Shown: piece after piece, positions 1 through 11,115 of the stretch | How the letters are laid out: each line of letters begins with the position of its first letter | How positions within the stretch are numbered: the first letter of the stretch is position 1 | Source: Xylogone sp. PMI_703 | Taxonomy: Eukaryota; Ascomycota; Leotiomycetes | Assembly (NCBI GenBank): GCA_021399445.1 | Contig: JAJTUQ010000001.1 | Location: forward strand, 8,184,001-8,248,000 | Direction of reading: 5' to 3' | DNA: 64,000 nucleotides | Position numbers and translations under genes: made by a program | Notes under the pieces: generated by a model | The model's input: only the letters and a program-made list of their open reading frames with translations | Database searches by the model: none | Told to the model about the DNA's origin: nothing

Positions 1-507
1 TGCCGGCTGACCGATGACACCAACCTTACGGAGGTCCTTCTGAGACCACGGATGCCATTGGTCCCTTCTGCTTCTGGAACTAAGCTGGCGGAAACCATTG
101 ACAATGAGGCGCTAGTCGGTACACCCCTGGACCCTCTAGGGGTCCAATCGGAACCCGAGTTGCTCATGCCCTCTCGTCCTGAGGCCTCAAATCGAGCAGG
201 ATTAGGACCTTCAGAAGCCATAAGCCACATAGAGACTTTGTCAAAAAGCACAGAGTTTACTGGTTCTCTTAGCGTGGACCATGCTGGCACCGATCACTCA
301 GTGGTACAGTCCCAAGGGTCTCTGGTCACAGCGAAGCTTCCAGCGCTTCCTGAGCTTCCCGAGGAAAGAGAGGCTATGGTAACTAGCGCAACAAGCGCCG
401 TACCTATGGTAGACGTTCATATGGGTGAAAGTGCTCAAGACGATGACTCCGATGACGAGAGCGTTCACCTCACCATGCAGTTGGATACAGATTCTGACAG
501 TGAATGA
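1..507 (+). CDS. C-terminal part of an unidentified protein with an acidic serine-rich tail (5' end outside window)
   Basis: The reading frame is open from base 1 and ends with TGA at 505-507, so this is the 3' end of a gene that starts upstream of the window. About 168 residues are visible. They are low in complexity, rich in Pro, Ser, Glu and Leu, and end in a strongly acidic tract (DDDSDDESVHLTM followed by DTDSDSE). Such tails occur in nuclear and chromatin or transcription proteins, but I recognise no domain and give no function. The frame has no stop and no obvious intron in the visible part. Confidence 0.55.
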   Translation, partial: CRLTDDTNLTEVLLRPRMPLVPSASGTKLAETIDNEALVGTPLDPLGVQSEPELLMPSRPEASNRAGLGPSEAISHIETLSKSTEFTGSLSVDHAGTDHSVVQSQGSLVTAKLPALPELPEEREAMVTSATSAVPMVDVHMGESAQDDDSDDESVHLTMQLDTDSDSE

Positions 508-1047
508 GCTGCCATGGAGGATCATGATGTTCTGATAGCAGCTTCGAAGCCGTTTCGAACAAGATACATCAAGCCTACCTTGCATAGTTGCTGTCGCGCT
601 GTATCTGAAGGCATGTGTGCTGCTATAGCGCTTTTCTTGGAGGCATGATGCACCATATTGAAAGAAGATAGTCTGGTTCCTGTGTACTTAGCTTCATACT
701 TAGCTTACCATTCAGTTAATTTAGAAGGTTTTGTGCTTTTGACAATGATGTAGCAGGTGGTTTTGCATGCTTGCTTTGCCTACTTAAGATTTCCCTACCA
801 CCCAGGATCGCTCTTTCCTCTTTGTCTTCTTTTCTATCACTGAGCAATAGGGGATTCTTCACACGGCATACTTTTTTTACTTACGCTATACCGCTTCAAG
901 ATTCATCTCATATCACTGCTCAGCACCGACTCACTCATATTATAACTGACACTTATTACCTCGACTCTTATTACCTCGACACTTCTTACTTCGACACTTC
1001 TTACTTCGACACTTCTTATTTCGACACTTATTACTTATATCCATACA
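508..1047. other. Intergenic region / promoter and 5' leader of the H2C2 gene
   Basis: I see no gene here. The region holds the 3' flank of the partial gene at its left edge and the upstream region of the gene that starts at 1048. The last part is a pyrimidine-rich 15-bp tandem array (951-1040), described separately. Confidence 0.5.
951..1040 (+). repeat. 15-bp tandem repeat, six units, just before the H2C2 start codon
   Basis: Six contiguous 15-bp units begin at 951, 966, 981, 996, 1011 and 1026. The consensus is ACTTCTTACTTCGAC; the outer units have TTATTACC variants and the two central units are identical. The array stops 7 bp before the ATG at 1048, so it lies in the 5' leader or core promoter. 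The unit length is a multiple of three and one frame reads a TSYFD-like pentapeptide, but that frame ends just after the ATG and is not the main frame. Confidence 0.9.
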
Positions 1048-2403
1048 ATGGAGTTCAACAACCAAGAGCAAGTGGCATATCCTCAGCCACATAGTAAGTA
1101 CTCTCAATATTATATATCATCAGTATATGCCTGCTTATCTTTTTCTGCTTTTCGCTGTGCATCGTAACTTACTATTGGGATTGCTAACACTCTAAACTTG
1201 CTTTGTCGCTTCTTATAACTTTTATGTTGTTGCCCTTACTAGCATAATATCTATCTGTTTTGGCTTCCTTGCTCTAACTAACTATGCAATGAGTTTTGGA
1301 ATTTCATACTATGCTATCTTTCTGATTATGCAAGGTGAGCTGAGGGTTTCCAACGAAGTATTAACGATTTTATAGATGATCAAGCCCCTCAGGCTCCATT
1401 TAATGTCAGAGATTGGGTTATCCTTGTGGATATCAACTATACACCAGCAAGTCCAATCACTACTATGGACCAATTCTATAATACTCTCCAAGAACTTTTA
1501 CCGGCAAATAAAAGAAACCGTGATTACGACAAAAGCTTGCCACGGCAAGTAAGAATCAATGCTCTCATCGATGAATTACTTGATGGAGATACTATGCCAC
1601 CTCTAGGATATAATGGACAGAAGGCCACATGGAAACATGAGGTCAAAAAATTATATACGACAATCTCAGCGGTTAATGAATTCGGTATCACATATTATAC
1701 CCTTTACCGACGTCAGACGCCTAAGGAGCTTCAGGAAGAGAAGCCCTTAATACAAATTACACCGGCTGAGCACTCATACGCCATCATAGCCAATTCGCAT
1801 CTCGATAATAACGGCCATCACCTCGGCCGAGACGCCACCTTTGCGAGAGTCTGCCAGTACTCAGCGTCAATTACCAAAGAAATTGTCACTGGTTTCCTCA
1901 AGACTTGCCCCGGATGCAACGAACGAACCAAAGCGGCCCAAGTGGCCTATAGAAAGCGGTCTCCGGAAGTACTGGGCGGAAGAGTTCAAAAGCGAAAGAA
2001 CTCCAAAGGAAAGGGAGTTGAACGTGCTGGTGCAGTAAGTCTTGAAGAGCTCACTAAGGATGTAGAGCAGGAATTAGAGCAGGACCTAGAGCGGCAATTG
2101 GAGGCGGCATTGATGGAGGAGTTGAACAGAGCTTCGAGTGGCGAATCGGCAGCGACGCCAGAAGAGCAGCCAGTAGTGGAGAATAATGCGGGAGAGGCGG
2201 CGGGCCTTGTGGGACAGGAGTACCCCTGGGTAGTGATGCCAGAGGCGGCGAAGGATGAGATTGGATTTAACTTTGGTGAAAAGGTGGCACAGCCACAGGA
2301 ATTTATCGACCCTCGACTATTGGGTTCAGGAATGGATATGTTCATGGGCTATCAGGGCCAGGCGGATGCGAACTCTTTATTCGGCGAGCTGATCAACTAT
2401 TAG
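1048..2403 (+). CDS. Integrase-type H2C2 zinc-binding protein without DDE core (expanded family)
   Basis: Two-exon model: 1048-1093 and 1376-2403, intron 1094-1375 (GTAAGT...TTATAG). The split AAT codon keeps frame and gives 357 residues. The N-terminal and middle part (FNVRDWVIL, KRNRDYDKS, GKATWKHE-type motifs) is shared with the decayed copies at 9.35-11.1 kb. The middle carries an integrase H2C2-like signature: SHLDNNGHHLGRD, then CPGC after 29 residues. This is the fold that precedes the DDE core in retroelement and Ginger/KRBA2-type integrases. No DDE domain follows. Instead there is a basic stretch (QKRKNSKGKG), a Glu-rich predicted coiled coil (EQELEQDLERQLEAALMEE) and an acidic tail. 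I infer a transposon-derived DNA- or protein-binding protein. The family assignment is fairly safe and the cellular role is unknown. Confidence 0.7.
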
Positions 2404-3467
2404 GGGCAGGAGTAGGAAATTGCCGAGGTCAAGCTCAAGTATTGTTAATAGTATTGATACCCCAAGTTTAGATGAATAGACAAAAAAAATAAAATATTTC
2501 AAATAAACATGGAAATCGTCCTCTGAGTATCTGTCTATTTCGTTGTCTTGTGCCATGTTCGCCCATATGTTGTATACAGTAAGCTCGACAGCCCCGACGA
2601 GCCGCCTTCGACCTCTCCAGAAAATCCGCTTTTTTTTCACTAAGTCCACTCTAAAATGGTACTTAGCCATTTTTTCGACCGCCTCTCCCTTCCTTCAAAA
2701 GAGGCAAGAGCAAAGTGCTGAAGGCCGGGGGCATCGCTGAGACCCTGAAAACTGGTTGCCACACCTAATCGCTGCTGGCGCCTGGTACCTGACGCTATGG
2801 TGCACTAAATTGGCTCGGTCCCAAAGCCAGAACGAGCCGGACTACTACCATCTCTTAGCTTAATCCAGAGTGGCAGCCTGATCAGGTTGGCCTAGATCCA
2901 AGCTGCTTGAAATTCCCATCTGACTACCTTGTTGGGTACTTTGATTGGTAGCGAGCGCAGCAGTGATGTAGTCGGATTAAAGTTAGAACTCATCACGTGA
3001 CAATGCTTGGCAGGTACTCCCGTATGTTTTGTCTCAGAAAAGTGGCGAAGAGGGTTCGGAGCGGAGCGGGCTGGGGCCCTGATATAGAACTTAGTGGTAT
3101 CAAGACGTATGAGACATGTGTGAAAGACGAAGAGGTGCTTGAAGTGAGGATGCATCTGAGACAATGTTGACGAGACTGATAGGACTGAAACAATTCAGCT
3201 ATTCGGAACAAAAGCGTTTGTAGGTATAGACTGTAACTCGAACCACCGCATATGAATGAAAGAAGTTGGCCTTCGATATTATATATAATTAAATGCTCTG
3301 AGTGCTGTGTTCTAACAATCCATTATTGAAGACATTATCAACCAATCACAGCCCGCTGCCTCCCAATGCTGGTATAATAATAACACCTAAACACCGAGGA
3401 AGAAGCAAATATAAAAGGAGACCACTATCAAAGCGACAGAATGTAGAATTACTCACATATGGGCAGC
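2404..3467. other. Intergenic, no gene seen
   Basis: This lies between two gene 3' ends: the H2C2 gene on + and alpha-actinin on -. It has only short overlapping open frames with no protein-like composition. It contains A/T runs and likely polyadenylation regions for both genes. Confidence 0.5.
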
Positions 3468-5615
3468 TCAATGGTTCCCATTAACCTCTGTCCCGCGTGA
3501 ACTGCTCCGCTCCGTGCTCCCAGCATCGCTCGCCGCGTCGTTGGCACCGCCCATCAATCGATCCATAAAACTAATGTAATCATACTGGGGTTGGCCTCGA
3601 TCCTGTTGCAAGTCCGGGCCGCTATGCAGTGGCATCGTCTTTGTCAGCCTTTCGATCACATCATCGGGGACAAGGCTATGCCTCAGATCCATTTCGGTGA
3701 CATAGGGCTTTCCATCAGCAACCTCCTTGAAACTCTGGAAGACCTGTTCAGCAGTGTTCTGGTCCTCAGTGACATCGACCATGAATCGAATAAACTGCTC
3801 AAAGGTTACATAGTCTTTACCATTAGATGCTTCACGGAAGTAGTCGTGCATTTCATCTTCGCTGAATACCAGTCCGAGTGATGCCAGGGCAGCGCTGAAC
3901 TCCAGTTCCTGAAGGGTATTTGTAAGGTCACGATCGAAATGACGGAAGACACTTTCAAACTCTTCCAGTTGAATAGGGGTAAGATTCGTCATGTTGCGGG
4001 CAACAGCCTGGTTGTCGAGGAATGCTAGCTTTTTGGACACGGAACTCTTAACCAAACCAAACTCGTAACAGAGCTCATCGTATGTGTACGTTGTAAAATC
4101 ATTCTCCTCAATATTCGCTTCCTCGCACTTCTGGTCAAGATCTGCAATTTTCTTTAGGTAGGCTTCAAGAGGAGCTAGATTATCGCTCAGTCTGTTGACG
4201 TGACTGCGCTGATCTTCCACCTCGCCTTCTAGACCAGAGATAGCTAGCTGCATTGTGTTGAGAGCAAGCGCAAAATCATTGGCCTTGTCAGCAAACGATT
4301 TTCGGAGAGCATTTTTGATGCTATCAAGTTATTAGCGGTGGGCTTGAAAGGGATCACGTATCGGCTTACTCTCGTATTGTTTCGTTGATTAACTGTCCTC
4401 GTGCCATCTCGTTCTCCATTAAAATGCTCCATTCCTGGTCCAGCACACTCAATCTCAGCTCTGGTGGGGGTTCATAAGCGCGAAGTCGATATGTGCTCAT
4501 TTTTGTTTTAATATTCCCAAGAAGTGCAGCTAGGTCGCTTTTCTCTGCAACCCACTCCCTCTTTTTGCCCCTCTTGTACTGACTGAATTCGGAAGCTTGT
4601 TTTTTGGCATCTGCATACGTTCCTTCGAACTTCGCCTCCTTCCAGCTCGCGCATTGCTCTCTAACAACCTTAATTAACGCTTTCATTCGCCTTTCATAAG
4701 CATTTTGCATCTCCCAGGCACCCTGCATGCTATTGACGAATTTCTCCACCCTTCTTCCCGCATTTTCAACCTTTTCCATTTGTGAAAATGCATGGAACCA
4801 ATATGCAATATAAGTCATTAAACTCCTCTCATCAGGCTTCGCAACGTCGCAGACATCCTCAACATCCAAGAGTGGTGGGATACCGATTTCCTGGTGTGCG
4901 ATATCAAATGCCAATTGCATATTTCCGCGATGATCGGACTTATCGAGAGAGTCATAGTCAATGAGATCTGGCCGATGAATATCGAGAAGCGCGCAGAAAG
5001 CCAAGCCGTCATTCCAGCTATCTGTGAAATTCCGTACATCGACTTCATCGTAACAGGCCGTTTTTCGTTGGCACCAGAGTAGTAAACCTTCTTTAGCTGT
5101 CATACCCTCCTGATTGATGTCGGATATAGTAAATCGTAGAATTAACGTCCATATTAACCCCAGTATAATTTTTCGGTTGCTATCGACTACATCTTCGGCT
5201 CCAATATTGGTCATTTGTATCCCCCGATACTTTATGAAATCTAGAGCTAAGTTAACATTCTCGAATTTTTGGACTCGAAGTTTCGGCTTGGCGGCGTATC
5301 GTCCCAGGGATTCGTTGGAGAGGCATTCGAGAAGATGTATGAGTAGGACCTGTAATAAATGACAGGTCAGTAATGGCCAAGAAGAACCGCCGAATGAAGC
5401 ATTCAAGTCACCTACACCATCGCTGAGATCCTTCACCAAGTCCTTAACTACCAAGTTTCGCACGACAATCTTTGTGTTTAACCTTCGAGAAAGTACAAAT
5501 CAGTTATACGGCCCTTGTCATAACACTCGAGGATATCTGGAATTTTAACAATCTACCATTTAGTGAATGTTTTTTCCTGCACTATGATCCATCTCTGTTG
5601 GTCATTGTAAGCCAT
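3468..5615 (-). CDS. ain1: Alpha-actinin (actin cross-linker)
   Basis: Four exons on the minus strand: 5557-5615, 5416-5482, 4370-5349 and 3468-4320, giving 652 residues. All introns are GT-AG and frame-consistent. The start reads MAYNDQQRWIIVQEKTFTKW, the classic actinin CH1 opening. Residues about 10-230 form tandem calponin-homology domains, with LVKDLSDGV, HLLECLSNESLG, KGLLLWCQ-like and FHAFSQ motifs. Spectrin-like helical repeats follow, and then a C-terminal EF-hand region around FESVFRHFDRD and FIRFMVDVTED. The EF loops look incomplete, so calcium binding is doubtful. The length fits fungal alpha-actinins, which have two spectrin repeats rather than four. The family bundles actin at the cytokinetic ring and hyphal tip. 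The extreme C-terminus (SDAGSTERSSSRGTEVNGNH) is a lineage-specific tail. Confidence 0.95.
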
Positions 5616-7844
5616 ATTCGTAAATAAAGGCTACTCATGCGGCAGACGTGCCAATTCAGCTTCGGGCGGGGTAGAAAAGCAGTTTCCAACGACTGTAACC
5701 GTCAGGTAACTTTTACACGAAGTAATGAGCGATCGTTAATGAGAATTAGGGTGATTGAAGCGAATGTGTAATGAGTAAAGTCCTCCTTTTGGGATGTGGA
5801 TAACGGGTACCAGGTGCGTACGTGGTGATGTCGGATTTGCTCTGCAATCAAACATTATTTACAGTTGTAGATGGCGCCGCCACGACGCCCTGGCAACCGG
5901 GATTGTTTAGGGGGCCCCTGAAGAACACACCATCAACAACTGCGACGAAATTGGCAATTTGTGGCTTAGTAATTATCATTTTCATCTGGCCCCATCGAAT
6001 AAGCTGATTTTTACAATTCGCACATGTAAGTTAAACCTGCATTTTTGCTAGTCTTTGATCCTAAGCAGGATACGTGAGGTCTCACGTGATGAGTGCACCA
6101 ATTCGTTCAAACGTTTCTTAAGTGCCTTTCTCAATGATAAGCACAATAAATGTCCGCTCCAATTAATTGCACAGCCTATTTTGTGGGGCTGCATGTAATT
6201 TATCATGGTCCACCGTCCCCATATTTTCCCTTTTCTGCGAACTTGGGCTCTCTCGTTACAATAACATTCATAATGAGCGCCTCTACGGAGGTATGAGTGG
6301 CACTAGTTACTTGAGCTCTGATGAACCCCTTTTCTCATGTGTCTAGCACCAATATCAGTTGTATAACTAAGCAATTGACTCAGGGGTAACCATTCGCTCC
6401 CGGAATTGAGTTGTTAATTGGTAAGGCGGTGCTTATAGTTATCTCCCTTCCAGATCACGAATTATTAATACTTTTCCAATATAACTATTTCTCGTTACTC
6501 AAATACAGTATAGGTTATTATTTAACTGATACAATTCTATAGCATTCATGTTCTTGCTCATCCTATATATAAGTTCCAAGAATCTCATGAATGCATAACA
6601 TGCTGACATTTAATCTCAATCCCTTTATTTTGACAATCAAAAAATTAAAGCAATTACATTCAGTTCATTTAGATAGTAATGCCCACAGTCACTTCTCTCT
6701 TTTCTCTTTTTAGCTCTGTTTCAATGTTAATGCCTCTCAAATTCCTGGACACCATTTATGACCCCATAAAAACGGAATACGTCACTTTCAGTTGATTTTG
6801 TGATATATCCAAAGTGGATAGTTAGCAGAGACAGCAATCGAAGGGATATCTCTGAACGAGATGGGAGGCATTTGTCCTTCATATGTCATCTAAGATCCAC
6901 AATTTGAATGGAAAAATATGAGATTTTGATGCGGAAGGAGAGGAACTATTGAAAGCAATTCAGTTGCTATAGCCATCTCCTTCCCTAACACACCTTATGG
7001 GTTTAGAGGCTCGGCTATAGTTATTTTGAGAGGTTATACCCTATTGAAGACCAGCAGTACTTCGCCAGGATTTGCGAAGCCCGACAGAGCTCAGCAATAT
7101 TGCTACTGCACTAGTATCTTCTAAAGGAATCTATCTCTTACAATGGGATACTACATTGTGATAGGTGGGGCTGTATAGCAATATTCTCGGATCATGCCAG
7201 TAAGGACTGCTTACAGTAAAGAAATGAGGATGCAAGAATGCCCTAAACGGTTTGGCTGTTTGCCTATCCTAGGGACTACTATAGCTGTGTAAATATACAG
7301 AACTGAAGCAATAACAATTGTCTTAGGCCGTATTGATATGTAAACCGTGTGCTAGAAAGGCGTCGATCTTGTCAGCGTGGAAACAGCGCCTTCGTCCCGA
7401 TATTCCAACATTAATTCTAACCGGTTTCATTTACCTGTTTTGAGCAGTCAATATTGATCAGAAAAATGGATAGCGTAAACTTAAAGAAGACGACGACGGC
7501 GACGTACAAACTTAGAATAAAGAAAGTCAAATAGCTGGTTGTGGTTGTACATATCTTATAATAATAAGCCACGCTTTATCTCAATCTAGATTTTCTGATT
7601 ACTTACCTAGCTTTCAATGATAACCATACTGTGGTAGTCATTTTCATACGAGAAATATGGTAGAAGAGGGCTGTAGCTTAGATATAGACAAAAGGTACAT
7701 AGAGATTTTGACATCTCATTAGCAGCTAAAATTCAACTCAACTTCTAAATCCCAATTAAATCTGTTAATTCTTCCAAAAATACTACTGTCTAAGTGAAAA
7801 CCGAAAATCTATCAGCCCAGCTGCCTCATCTGAAAATCCGTAAT
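5616..7844. other. AT-rich gene desert
   Basis: About 2.2 kb with essentially no long open frame on either strand, dense stops and a visibly A/T-rich composition. I see no tRNA, transposase remnant or terminal repeat. It contains the alpha-actinin promoter at its left edge and the 3' flank of the HAD gene at its right edge. Confidence 0.5.
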
Positions 7845-8649
7845 CTAACTCTCCTCAATCTTCTTCAACAACCCCTCGAACTCATCCCAATGCCTCATGA
7901 TCTCCACACATCCTACACCCTTCAACACACCAATCATCTCCTCCTGTTTCTCTGCCGTTTCATAGCTCCCAACGTATCCTACGGTGATGATGCCTGCCCT
8001 GACTGCAGCCGTTGCCCCACTCCTGCTATCCTCAATGGCTACACACTCGCCAGGCTGCACGCCCAAAACCTTCATGGCATGCAAGTACACTGCAGGATCG
8101 GGCTTACTCGTTGGCACAGGCAGACTGGACGCAGCGGAGAAAACCTCTTCCTTCTTGAAGAATCGGTCCTGATTCACCTTCTCAATGCTAGCAATCACGC
8201 GCCTCAAGGCGCTCGAACTTACAACCGCAAGCTTATACTTCTTCTCGGCATCCAGCTTCTCCAGTACCGGGTCGACGCCCTCGCATGGGCGCAAGGCCGC
8301 GCGCAGCTTGGCAATGACCTGATCCTCTTCGCGCGAGACGTACCTCTCCAGCTCGACAGGGTCCATCTGATAATTGTACTTCTTCTGCAAGCTGACCATC
8401 ATGCCGCGAAAGTTCTGGCCGACGAATTCAGAGAGGAGTTGGGGGCCGGTGTAGCGGTCGGAGACGCCATGGCTGGCGAGAATCTCATTTCCTAGTTCGG
8501 CGCAGGCTTCGAAGGCAAGTTCCTCGGAGAGTACGAGAGTGTTGTCGCAATCGAAGAGGAGGGTTGTTATCTGTTAAGGGCTCAGTTGGATGCTTTTGGG
8601 TTGGAATGGGATGAATGGTGGGGAGGAGCGGGGTGCAGACCTTAGGCAT
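7845..8649 (-). CDS. HAD-superfamily phosphatase (beta-phosphoglucomutase / DOG-phosphatase type)
   Basis: Two exons: a 9-nt first exon 8641-8649 (ATG CCT AAG) and 7845-8570, giving 244 residues. The intron 8571-8640 has an unusual donor (GTCTGC) and a good TTAACAG acceptor. The model is supported because it restores HAD motif I right after the start: MPKITTLLFDCDNT, with nucleophile Asp10 and Asp12. Motif II is the VSSSALR region, the motif III Lys lies in SKPDP, and motif IV is CVAIEDSRSGATAA. A helical cap lies between motifs I and II. The family hydrolyses small phosphorylated metabolites; the substrate cannot be told. The gene is isolated, with no operon-like partner. Confidence 0.85.
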
Positions 8650-9354
8650 CTTGGGTATTCTTGTGTCTTGTTTAAAGGCAATTCTAGTTAATTCAAGGAA
8701 GTTTCTTGGATTGCAATGCGATTGCAAATGTGAATACGGAAATTATAGGTATCTGGTGTGAGAGAAGGATCGGAGGACGGAAGAGATTGCAATGAAGAAG
8801 AATGAGGGGTTCGAGTTCTTGTTCCTGGACGATCCAGCGTATTTATCACCCCGCTAGAAATGCCCCTCCACAAGACCCTGACACTAGGAACCGAACCCTG
8901 ATAGAGCCGAAGGCAAGGACTGTTTGTGACGGATGAAGAAAACCTGGTGTTTTAGTGATTGGATATTATCCATTAAAGAAGCAGAGGGGAAAGAAAGGGA
9001 AGTTGTCTTGCAGGAGACCCACAGGGAGTTGGAGAGTGTTCCTTGGAAAATCGGGGTTGGGCGGTGACCCGCTGCCGCCTGACGTAGGAGGATGCCCGCG
9101 GTGGATACGCCTGGCACCCATGGCTGGGCGGCTCAGGGGATTTGTGGCAGCTAAAAAAAAGCCATGATTCGCAAGTTAGTTAGTACGGGTGCATAATACC
9201 ATGTCCAAGACAGAAATTGGGAAATTTATTTGATGAAACACTAGGCATATTGTAAGTAACCCGTTTTAATTCTGTCTAAACCCTATTAACAGTCTCTCTG
9301 TAATCCATCAACATGGCCACATATCGCATCCCCCTGCATCAAATCTTTATCCTA
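8650..9354. other. Intergenic, upstream of the HAD gene
   Basis: No convincing gene. The left part is the HAD promoter. The rest has only short open frames without family features. The decayed H2C2 copies start at its right edge. Confidence 0.45.
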
Positions 9355-9515
9355 ACAAAGCCCTCCCTAAACTTCCTGGGTCCGTTTTCTATAGGCCACT
9401 TGGGCCGCAGTCACAATTCCTTTCGTAACTGATGTCGAATACTGAGTGATTCCAGAAAGTTTAGCATCTCTCCCAAGTGGTTACCATTGTCTAGATGAGA
9501 TTTGATAACAATAGC
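9355..9515 (-). pseudogene. H2C2-family fragment, copy D (zinc Cys pair deleted)
   Basis: On the minus strand this stretch resembles the middle of the intact protein at 1.0-2.4 kb: LDNGNHLGRDAK, then YSTSVTKGIVT joined directly to AAQVAYRKRTQEV. The segment that should hold the CPGC pair is missing, and a stop follows soon after. It is fused to the tail of copy C, so the two copies were joined by a deletion. No start codon and no intact frame remain. Confidence 0.7.
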
Positions 9516-10277
9516 AAATGCTTAGCGGGATTGCACTTTGCCGTCTCCTGCTCCAAGTCGCTCTCTAGCTCTGCCTCCATATCCCTAGTAAGCTCTTCCA
9601 AGCCTACCGCTCCAGGCTTTTCCGCTCCCTTCCCTTTAGAGTTCTTGCGTTTCTGAACTCTGCCTCCTAGTACCGGAGACCGCTTTTGGTAGGCCACTTG
9701 GGCCGCTTTGGTACGCTCATTGCATCCCGGGCAACTTTTAATAAATCTAGTCACGATGTAATAAATCCAGTCACGATCTCCTTGGTGATGGATGCCGAAT
9801 ATTGTGTGACCTTGGCGAAAGTTGCGTCGCGGCCTAAGGTTATGGCCGTTGTTGTCAAAATGGGAGCTGGCGATTATCGCGAAGGAATGCTCCGCTGGTG
9901 TGATTGGTTTGTACAAGAGGCTTGTTCTCTTGTACCTCTTTTGGTGTCTGGCGTCGATATATAGTATAATACGTGACACCAAATTCGTTGGTCGATTGAA
10001 TGACTGTATACAGCTTCTTGATTTCGTGTTTCCAGGTGGCCTTGCCACTACTATAGCCTTGAGGCGGCTCGGTATCTCCATTTAGGAGTTCTGTGAGGAT
10101 AGCATTGATCCTTTCTTGACGGGGCGGACTTTTGTCAAAGTCGCGATTTCTCTTATTTGTCGTCAGAAGCTCTTGGAGAATATCATAAAACTGGTCCAAT
10201 ATAGTTGTTGGGCTGGCTAGTATGTAATTTAGCTTCAAGAATGCCACCCAATCTCCAATGTTGAATGGAAGGATCAA
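9500..10277 (-). pseudogene. H2C2-family pseudogene, copy C (frameshifted)
   Basis: This is the longest decayed copy. 10277-9855 reads FNIGDWVAF, KRNRDFDKS, GKATWKHEIKKLYT and RRQTPKEVQENKPLVQ, colinear with the intact gene. The frame then shifts near 9900. The next frame (to 9491) continues ITPAEHSFAIIASSHFDNNGHN and, after a second lesion, FIKSCPGCNERTKAAQVAYQKRSP and KNSKGKG. A +1 insertion after GHN scrambles the helix region until a 20-bp tandem duplication at 9741-9780 brings the frame back. The C-terminal part is truncated and runs into copy D. It has no usable start. Confidence 0.85.
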
Positions 10278-10289
10278 GTGCTTCAGGGG

Positions 10290-10655
10290 CGACAGGGATA
10301 ACTGTGAAAGTCTTGTTGAAAAAGAGACAAGAGGCTTATTCTTTTGTATCTCCTTTGGCGTTTGTCGTCGGTAAAGAGTATGGTATGGGACGCCATATTC
10401 ATCGTCGATTGAAGTAACTGTATATAACTTTTTTACTTCATGCTTCCATGTTACTTTGTCACTGTTATATCTTCGGAGCGGTTCAGTATTTCCATTTAGG
10501 AGCTCAGTGATGATTGTATTGATCCTTGCTTGTCGTGGTAAGCTTATATCACAGTCTCAATTTCTTTTGTTTACCGTCAACAAGCTTTGGAGGGCCTCAT
10601 AGAATTGCTCCATGGTCCGTAATTGAGCCAGCTAGGATATAGTTGAGCTCTAATA
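10290..10655 (-). pseudogene. H2C2-family pseudogene, copy B (degenerate)
   Basis: Between copies A and C the minus strand reads MEQFYEALQSLLTVNKRN, a stop, then SLPRQARINTIITELLNGN, TWKHEVKKLYTVTS and LYRRQTPKEIQKNKPLV. The in-frame TGA sits where the intact gene has a CGT (Arg) codon. The copy lacks the zinc-binding half and runs into the start of copy C. C-to-T type changes are visible, but I did not count them. Confidence 0.75.
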
Positions 10656-11115
10656 GAGTTACCCAATTGATGCCAAGTATTAGCAAACTATCACGAAAGT
10701 AGCATCTTGGCCAAGGTGGTGGCCATGTTGTCGAGGTGAGAATTGACAATGATAGCAAAAGAGTGCTTGGCTGGGTAATCTGCACAAGAGGTTTGTTTTC
10801 TTGTACTTCTTTAGGTGTTTGTCGCCGATATACAGTGTAATAAGTGATCCCGAATTCGTTGACTGCAGAAGTAATTGTATATAACTTCTTTATCTCGTGC
10901 TTCCACGTTGCTTTCCCACCGCTGTATCCTTGGGGTGGTTCAGTATCTCCACTCAGGAGCTCATCCAGGATTGCATTGATCCTTGCTTGTCGTGGTAGGC
11001 TTTTGTCGAAGTCACGATTTCTCTTGTTTGTCGTCAGACGCCCTTGGAGAATATCGTAAAACTGGTCCATAGTGATTGTCTGAACTTCAGAAGTTCTAGT
11101 CCTTGGCTGACTCAA
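10656..11115 (-). pseudogene. H2C2-family pseudogene, copy A (5'-most, truncated)
   Basis: The minus-strand frame from 11115 reads MDQFYDILQGRLTTNKRNRD, SLPRQARINAILDELLSGD, GGKATWKHEIKKLYTITS and RRQTPKEVQENKPLVQITQ. A frame change then destroys the H2C2 region, of which only traces of SILTSTTWP remain. The next unit (copy B) begins at once, which gives a head-to-tail array. The N-terminal half is well preserved, so decay may be fairly recent. There is no ATG at the expected start; only the internal Met of MDQFYD is available. Confidence 0.8.

Noticed and set aside
771..1094. Open frame encoding TSYFD pentapeptides over the 15-bp repeat
   Set aside because: The repeat length is a multiple of three, so an open frame is expected; it ends just after the true start and has no other support.
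7984..8172. Open frame on + inside the HAD gene
   Set aside because: Shadow of the minus-strand HAD gene, which has complete motifs.
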